Shown here: one piece after another, positions 59,630-64,000 of the stretch
How the letters are laid out: every line of letters begins with the position of its first letter
Position numbering within the stretch: the stretch's first letter is position 1
NCBI RefSeq assembly: GCF_030814475.1
Contig: NZ_JAUSVF010000001.1
Coordinates: 1,199,001 to 1,263,000, forward strand
Source: Pararhizobium capsulatum DSM 1112
GTDB taxonomy: Bacteria > Pseudomonadota > Alphaproteobacteria > Rhizobiales > Rhizobiaceae
Length of the DNA stretch: 64,000 nt
Direction: 5' to 3'
Program-made: the position numbers and the translations under genes
Notes under the pieces: generated by a model
The model's database searches: none
The model's input: the letters and a program-made list of their open reading frames with translations, nothing else
Told to the model about the DNA's origin: nothing

Positions 59630-60577
59630 TCAGCCGGTGGCGACCGCGTCCTCGCGGGGCGGATCCGCAAGCAACCTGCCGATCAGTCGCTGACAGCGCT
59701 CGGCCATGAAATCGATCATCAGCCGGACCTTGGGATCCTGGAACCGCTTGTGCGGATAGATCGCCGCAAGCTGCACGCTTGTCGGCGGCGAGTCCTTGAG
59801 GATCTCCACCAGCGCGCCGCAATCCAGATGCGCCTTCACCTCGAACAGCGGCTTGTTGATGATGCCGCGTCCTTCCAGCGCCCATTGGGTCAGCACATCG
59901 CCGTCGTCGGAATCATAAGGGCCGCCGATCTCGAATTTGCGCGGTCCTTCCGGCGTCTGCAGCGTCCAGTAATATTCCTTCGAGCCCGGATAGCGCAGCA
60001 GAAGACAGTCATGCTTGTCATCGATCAGCGCATCGGGGGTCGCGGGCGTACCGCGCTTTTCGAGATAGGCGGGGGCCGCGCAGATTACGCGCTCGCAATT
60101 GAGGATGCCGCGCATGCGCAGGTTGGAATCCTCCAGCACGCCGAGCTTGAATGCGACATCGACGCCTTCGCTCAGGATATCGATATTGTGGTCTGACAGG
60201 CGAAGCCTGACCTCGATGTCAGGGTATTTGTCGTGGAAGGCGGGGATGCCCGAGGCGATCAGGCGCCGCCCGATGCCCAGCGGGGCAGTGATGCGCAGCG
60301 CGCCCTTGGGGTTCTGCGAAAGATCAGCGATCGCGCCCTCGGCCTCGTTGACGGCCTCGATGATCTTGACGGCGCCCTCGTAGAACACCCGGCCATGCTC
60401 GGTCGGCGTCAGCTTGCGGGTGGTGCGGTTGAATAGCCGGACGCCGAGATGGCGCTCCAGCTCCTTGATGCGATTGCTGGCGACGGCGGGCGTGACGCGT
60501 TGGTCGCGCCCGGCTGCTGACAGGGTTCCGAGTTCGACGACCCGGACAAAGACACGCACGTTATCGAGATAGGACAT
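59630..60577 (-). CDS. LysR-family regulator of the purine locus
   Basis: A 315-residue LysR protein. The helix-turn-helix is FVRVVELGTLSAAGRDQRVTPAVASNRIKELE and is followed by HLGVRLFNRTTRKLTPTEHG. The effector domain begins GALRITAPLGIGRRL. It is convergent with xdhC and divergent from puuD-guaD, a placing typical of a pathway regulator. The effector is likely a purine intermediate such as urate or xanthine, but this is inference. Confidence 0.92.
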   Translation of the reverse strand: MSYLDNVRVFVRVVELGTLSAAGRDQRVTPAVASNRIKELERHLGVRLFNRTTRKLTPTEHGRVFYEGAVKIIEAVNEAEGAIADLSQNPKGALRITAPLGIGRRLIASGIPAFHDKYPDIEVRLRLSDHNIDILSEGVDVAFKLGVLEDSNLRMRGILNCERVICAAPAYLEKRGTPATPDALIDDKHDCLLLRYPGSKEYYWTLQTPEGPRKFEIGGPYDSDDGDVLTQWALEGRGIINKPLFEVKAHLDCGALVEILKDSPPTSVQLAAIYPHKRFQDPKVRLMIDFMAERCQRLIGRLLADPPREDAVATG

Positions 60578-60715
60578 GGCTCTTCATACCACACCAGATT
60601 GCCGATAGCAGCCGAGCCGATCTTATAGATTTTTTTGATAGTGTTCGGGGAATAGGCGGGATTTTCGTGGTAATCGCCAGATGGCACAAGCCTCCCAAAG
60701 ACAGGGGAGAGCTGT
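60578..60715. promoter_or_regulatory. Divergent promoter region, LysR gene / puuD-guaD
   Basis: 138 bases. The segment GATTTTTTTGATAGTGT (60628-60644) matches the candidate purine operator at 12 of 17 positions. Confidence 0.35.
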
Positions 60716-61957
60716 ATGTATGAATATGCCATTGCCTGGGACTGGTTGACCTTCGTCGTCCGCTGGCTTCACGTCATCACCGCGATTGCCTGGATCGGCT
60801 CGTCCTTCTATTTCGTCGCGCTCGATCTCGGCCTGAAGAAGCACCCGAACCTGCCGGCCGGCGCCTATGGCGAGGAATGGCAGGTCCATGGCGGCGGTTT
60901 CTATCACATCCAGAAATATCTCGTGGCGCCGTCCAACATGCCGGAGCACCTGATCTGGTTCAAATGGGAAAGCTACGTCACGTGGCTTTCCGGCTTCGGC
61001 ATGCTGTGTCTCGTCTATTATGCCGGCGCCGATCTCTATCTGATCGACCCCAATGTGCTTGACGTTTCCAAGCCCGTCGCCATCGCCATATCGCTCGCCT
61101 CTATTGCCTTTGGGTGGATCGCCTACGACCTGATCTGCCGCTCGCCCCTAGGCAACGACAACACGCGGCTGATGGTGCTGCTTTATTTCATCCTGGTCGC
61201 CATGGCCTGCGGCTATACACAGCTGTTCACCGGCCGTGCCGCCTTCCTGCATCTCGGCGCCTTTACCGCGACGATCATGTCAGCCAACGTGTTCTTCATC
61301 ATCATCCCCAACCAGAAGATTGTCGTCGCCGACCTTATCGCCGGCCGCACGCCGGATGCGAAATACGGCAGGATTGCCAAGCAGCGCTCCACCCACAACA
61401 ACTACGTGACGCTGCCCGTCCTCTTCCTGATGCTATCGAACCACTACCCGCTGGCGTTCGGCACGCAGTTCAACTGGATCATCGCCTCGCTCGTCTTCCT
61501 GATGGGCGTCACCATCCGCCACTATTTCAACACCCGCCATGCCAATGCCGGCAACCCGACCTGGACGTGGCTCGCGACCGTGCTGCTTTTCATCGTCATC
61601 ATGTGGCTTTCCACCGTGCCGAAGGTGCTGACGGGCGGGGCGGCAGAGACGAAGATCTCCGCCGCGCAACAGCCTTTCGTGACGGCGGAAGCTTTCCCGA
61701 AGGTGCGCGACACCGTGCTCGGCCGCTGCTCCATGTGCCATGCCAAAGAGCCGGGATGGGAAGGTATGGTCGTTCCGCCCAAGGGGGTCATCTTCGAAAC
61801 GGATGGCGATATCGCAGCTCATGCCCGCGAAATCTACCTGCAGGCGGGGCGTTCGCACGCCATGCCGCCGGCCAATGTGACCGCCATTTCCGACGACGAG
61901 CGGCGCCTGCTCGTCGCCTGGTATGAGGCCGCCGTCAAGGGAGGAGAAACCCGATGA
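60716..61957 (+). CDS. puuD: Membrane urate hydroxylase with cytochrome c tail
   Basis: A 413-residue protein. Residues 1-310 form about eight membrane helices (WDWLTFVVRWLHVITAIAWIGSSFYFVALD, GGGFYHIQKYLVAPSNMPEHLIWFKWES, HLGAFTATIMSANVFFIIIPNQK) with conserved His residues. The C terminus is a cytochrome c domain with heme motif CSMCH (residues 338-342). PuuD oxidises urate to 5-hydroxyisourate and feeds electrons to the respiratory chain, replacing soluble uricase. GGGAGAG precedes the ATG. It overlaps guaD by ATGA. Confidence 0.94.
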   Translation: MYEYAIAWDWLTFVVRWLHVITAIAWIGSSFYFVALDLGLKKHPNLPAGAYGEEWQVHGGGFYHIQKYLVAPSNMPEHLIWFKWESYVTWLSGFGMLCLVYYAGADLYLIDPNVLDVSKPVAIAISLASIAFGWIAYDLICRSPLGNDNTRLMVLLYFILVAMACGYTQLFTGRAAFLHLGAFTATIMSANVFFIIIPNQKIVVADLIAGRTPDAKYGRIAKQRSTHNNYVTLPVLFLMLSNHYPLAFGTQFNWIIASLVFLMGVTIRHYFNTRHANAGNPTWTWLATVLLFIVIMWLSTVPKVLTGGAAETKISAAQQPFVTAEAFPKVRDTVLGRCSMCHAKEPGWEGMVVPPKGVIFETDGDIAAHAREIYLQAGRSHAMPPANVTAISDDERRLLVAWYEAAVKGGETR

Positions 61958-63297
61958 ACGAACTTTTGATCCGCGGCCGCGTGCTGACCTTTGTCGATGA
62001 GCCGAACGGCCTCGAGGATACCGCATCTTATCGTTATTTCGAAGATGGCGCCGTGCTCGTCCGCGCGGGCCGTGTCGTGACGAGCGGACCCTATGACAGG
62101 GTGAAGGGCCTCGCCACCGCAGACGCCGAAATCGCCGATCACCGCCCGAACCTCGTGCTTCCCGGCCTGATCGATACCCATCTGCATTTTCCGCAGACCC
62201 AGGCGATCGCCTCCTATGGCGCGCAGCTGCTGGAGTGGCTGAACACCTATATCTTCGTGGAAGAGCAGAAGTTCGCGCAGCCCGAGCATGCCGCCTTCAT
62301 CGCCGGCCGCTTCATGGACGAGCTCATCTCCAACGGTACGACGACGGCGGTCGCCTATTGTTCCGTCCATCCTGAAAGTGTCGATGCCTATTTCACCGCA
62401 GCCGAACAGCGCGGCATGCGCATGATCGGCGGCAAGGTTATGATGGACCGAAATGCGCCGGATGCACTCTGCGATAGCCCGGAGCGTGGCTATGACGAGA
62501 CCCGCCAGTTGATCGAGAAATGGCACAATCGCGGCCGCGCGCACTACGCGATCAGCCCGCGCTTTGCCATCACCTCGACGCCGGAACAGATGGAGGTGAG
62601 CCGTACCCTCGTGGCCGAGTTCCCTGACTGCTACGTCCAGACCCATCTTTCCGAAAACCGCGACGAGATCGCCTATGCAACGTCACTCTATCCGGACGCG
62701 AAGGACTATACGGACATCTACGCCCGTTACGGCCTTCTCGGCGACAAGACGCTGCTCGGACATTGCATCTATCTCGACGACCGCGAGGTTTCTGTTCTGG
62801 CAGAGACCGGCGCCGTCGGCGTGTTCTGCCCGACATCGAACCTCTTCCTCGGCTCGGGGCTTTTCGATCGCGACCGTTTCGATCGTCTCGGCGCACGCTG
62901 GTCGGTGGCGACGGATGTCGGGGCGGGAACGAGCTTCTCCATGCTGGAAACGATGGACGAGGCCTACAAGGTGCTGCACCTTCAGGGGCAGCGGCTTTCG
63001 CCGCTCAACTCCTTCTACCGCATGACGCTCGGCAATGCCCGCGCGCTCGGGCTCGACGACCGGATCGGCTCGCTCCATGCCGGCGCCGACGCCGATATCG
63101 TCGTTCTCGATTCCAGCGCCAAGCCGGCGATGGAACTACGGATGCGCACGGCAAAGTCGCTGGTCGAGGAACTGTTCATCCTGCAGACGATGGGCGACGA
63201 TCGCTGCGTGGCCGAAGTCTATGTCGCCGGCAAGGCGATGAAGGCGAAGGCCATCACACGGCAGGGAGCATTAGCACGACTTCTGGAAACCGCTTGA
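61954..63297 (+). CDS. guaD: Guanine deaminase
   Basis: A 447-residue amidohydrolase converting guanine to xanthine. The metal-binding motif is VLPGLIDTHLHFPQTQAIASYG. QTHLSENRDEI, LLGHCIYLDDREV, FCPTSNLFLGSGLFD and WSVATDVGAGTSFSM (zinc Asp region) follow the GuaD pattern. It overlaps the puuD stop by ATGA, so the two are cotranscribed. Its product enters the xanthine dehydrogenase step. Confidence 0.95.
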   Translation: MNELLIRGRVLTFVDEPNGLEDTASYRYFEDGAVLVRAGRVVTSGPYDRVKGLATADAEIADHRPNLVLPGLIDTHLHFPQTQAIASYGAQLLEWLNTYIFVEEQKFAQPEHAAFIAGRFMDELISNGTTTAVAYCSVHPESVDAYFTAAEQRGMRMIGGKVMMDRNAPDALCDSPERGYDETRQLIEKWHNRGRAHYAISPRFAITSTPEQMEVSRTLVAEFPDCYVQTHLSENRDEIAYATSLYPDAKDYTDIYARYGLLGDKTLLGHCIYLDDREVSVLAETGAVGVFCPTSNLFLGSGLFDRDRFDRLGARWSVATDVGAGTSFSMLETMDEAYKVLHLQGQRLSPLNSFYRMTLGNARALGLDDRIGSLHAGADADIVVLDSSAKPAMELRMRTAKSLVEELFILQTMGDDRCVAEVYVAGKAMKAKAITRQGALARLLETA

Positions 63298-63390
63298 TCA
63301 TGAGGCTCTCACAGGATGCGGAAAAAGGCGCTTGCTGCGAGCGGACTGCCGTGATTGCATGCCCGAGTGATTGGCCGGCAGGAGCAGGAC

Positions 63391-64000
63391 ATGCGGGGCA
63401 GTGATATCCAGACGGCGGGTCTGTTTTCTTATGTGAGCTGCGAAGCACGCGTTCCGACAAGCCATCCGCTGCGGGCAATCCGCGCGATTGTCGACGAGGC
63501 ACTGGAAGTTCTGTCGCCTGATTTCGAGGCGATGTATTCAGCGATCGGCCGCCCGTCGATCCCGCCGGAGAAGCTTCTGCGCGCCCTGTTGTTGCAGGCT
63601 TTCTACACGATCCGCTCGGAGCGCCAGCTCATGGAGCAGATGGACTACAATCTGTTGTTCCGATAGTTCGTCGGCTTGTCGATGGACGCGCCGATCTGGG
63701 ACGTCACCGTGTTCACCAAGAACCGTGAGCGGCTCCTGGCTGGCGACATCGCCGCCAAGTTCCTGGCCGCATTGCTGAGCCAGCCGCGAGTTAAGGCTCT
63801 CTTGTCAGACGAGCACTTCTCGGTGGACGGCACCTTGATCGAAGCCTGGGCCAGCATGAAGAGCTTCAAGCCCAAGGACGAGACTGATGGTGACGGTGAT
63901 GACAACAACGGCTCCGGCGCTGACGCGAACAAGCCCGCAAAGGCTACGGCACGCAACCCTGAGCGGGATTTCCACGGCGAGAAGCGCAGCAACGCAACTC
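63391..64000 (+). pseudogene. IS5-type transposase with internal amber codon, partial
   Basis: The frame starting at ATG 63391 reads VPTSHPLRAIRAIVDEALEV and SPDFEAMYSAIGRPSIPPEK, then LLRALLLQAFYTIRSERQLMEQMDYNLLFR, then TAG at 63664-63666. It continues in the same frame as FVGLSMDAPIWDVTVFTKNR and FSVDGTLIEAWASMKSFKP (first catalytic Asp), running off the right edge. IS5-group transposases have Trp where the TAG stands (LLFRWFVGL), so one G-to-A change explains it. Confidence 0.8.
63391..64000 (+). mobile_element. IS5-type insertion sequence, partial
   Basis: Defined by the transposase frame. The left terminal inverted repeat should lie between 63298 and 63390 but cannot be fixed without the right end, which is beyond the window. 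Confidence 0.55.

Overview
The window looks like chromosome or large-replicon sequence from an alphaproteobacterium of the order Hyphomicrobiales, close to Rhizobium/Agrobacterium. The evidence is the GC-rich coding style, a tRNA-Phe 3' remnant of alphaproteobacterial type, two copies of an intergenic repeat resembling those common in rhizobia, and the layout of the purine and polyamine catabolism genes. Everything here is read by eye from the sequence. Family names rest on recognised motifs, not on database searches.

Left part, about 1-7.2 kb: a patchwork accessory region. A small ArsR regulator, with a perfect 19-bp inverted repeat over its promoter, is coupled to an AHSA1/SRPBCC protein. 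A YdeI-like gene, a methyltransferase abutting a C-terminal scrap of an alkylsulfatase, and a run of small unrelated proteins follow (one resembling Imm50, one an RraB domain). The run ends at a short tyrosine recombinase whose stop codon abuts eight copies of an 8-bp repeat. From 7.4 to 16.9 kb the content is orderly: a MocR-type regulator divergent from paiB and a B3/B4-domain gene, then a seven-gene minus-strand operon (MFS exporter, cyclophilin-like protein, zinc alcohol dehydrogenase, alpha/beta hydrolase, cupin, DUF6152, DUF6644) divergent from a LysR regulator.

From 16.9 to 23.5 kb is a mobile-element zone: an IS1182-type element inserted into a dispersed repeat, a decayed PcfJ-like gene, a striking secreted protein of 21-residue Cys-rich repeats, a large integrase, a tRNA-Phe 3' remnant (an att site), a second, frameshifted integrase, and an ABC ATPase scrap. 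From 23.5 to 31.7 kb lies a two-domain KaiC-like ATPase overlapping a hybrid histidine kinase, followed by two divergent, unrecognised membrane proteins and a DUF3616 protein.

From 31.8 to 41.7 kb are a cold-shock protein, a DHA2-type exporter, two frameshifted oxidoreductase genes around an intact monooxygenase, a very large SH3/Gly-rich exported protein and an acyltransferase. From 41.9 to 49.3 kb is a polyamine-type uptake and oxidation cluster: FAD amine oxidase, Pot-like ABC transporter, XRE-cupin regulator and aldehyde dehydrogenase. Similar TTTCAT/ATGAAA dyads precede its first two genes.

From 50.9 to 63.3 kb is a nearly complete purine catabolic locus. AzgA imports purine bases and GuaD deaminates guanine. 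XdhABC makes urate, membrane PuuD (with cytochrome c tail) oxidises it, and UraH and the UraD part of a PuuE-UraD fusion give allantoin. PuuE opens allantoin, and AllA acts on ureidoglycolate. The allantoate-degrading step is not in the window. A 17-nt motif shared by the azgA leader and the puuE/uraH divergent promoter may be a pathway operator. The window ends in an IS5-type transposase broken by an in-frame amber codon.
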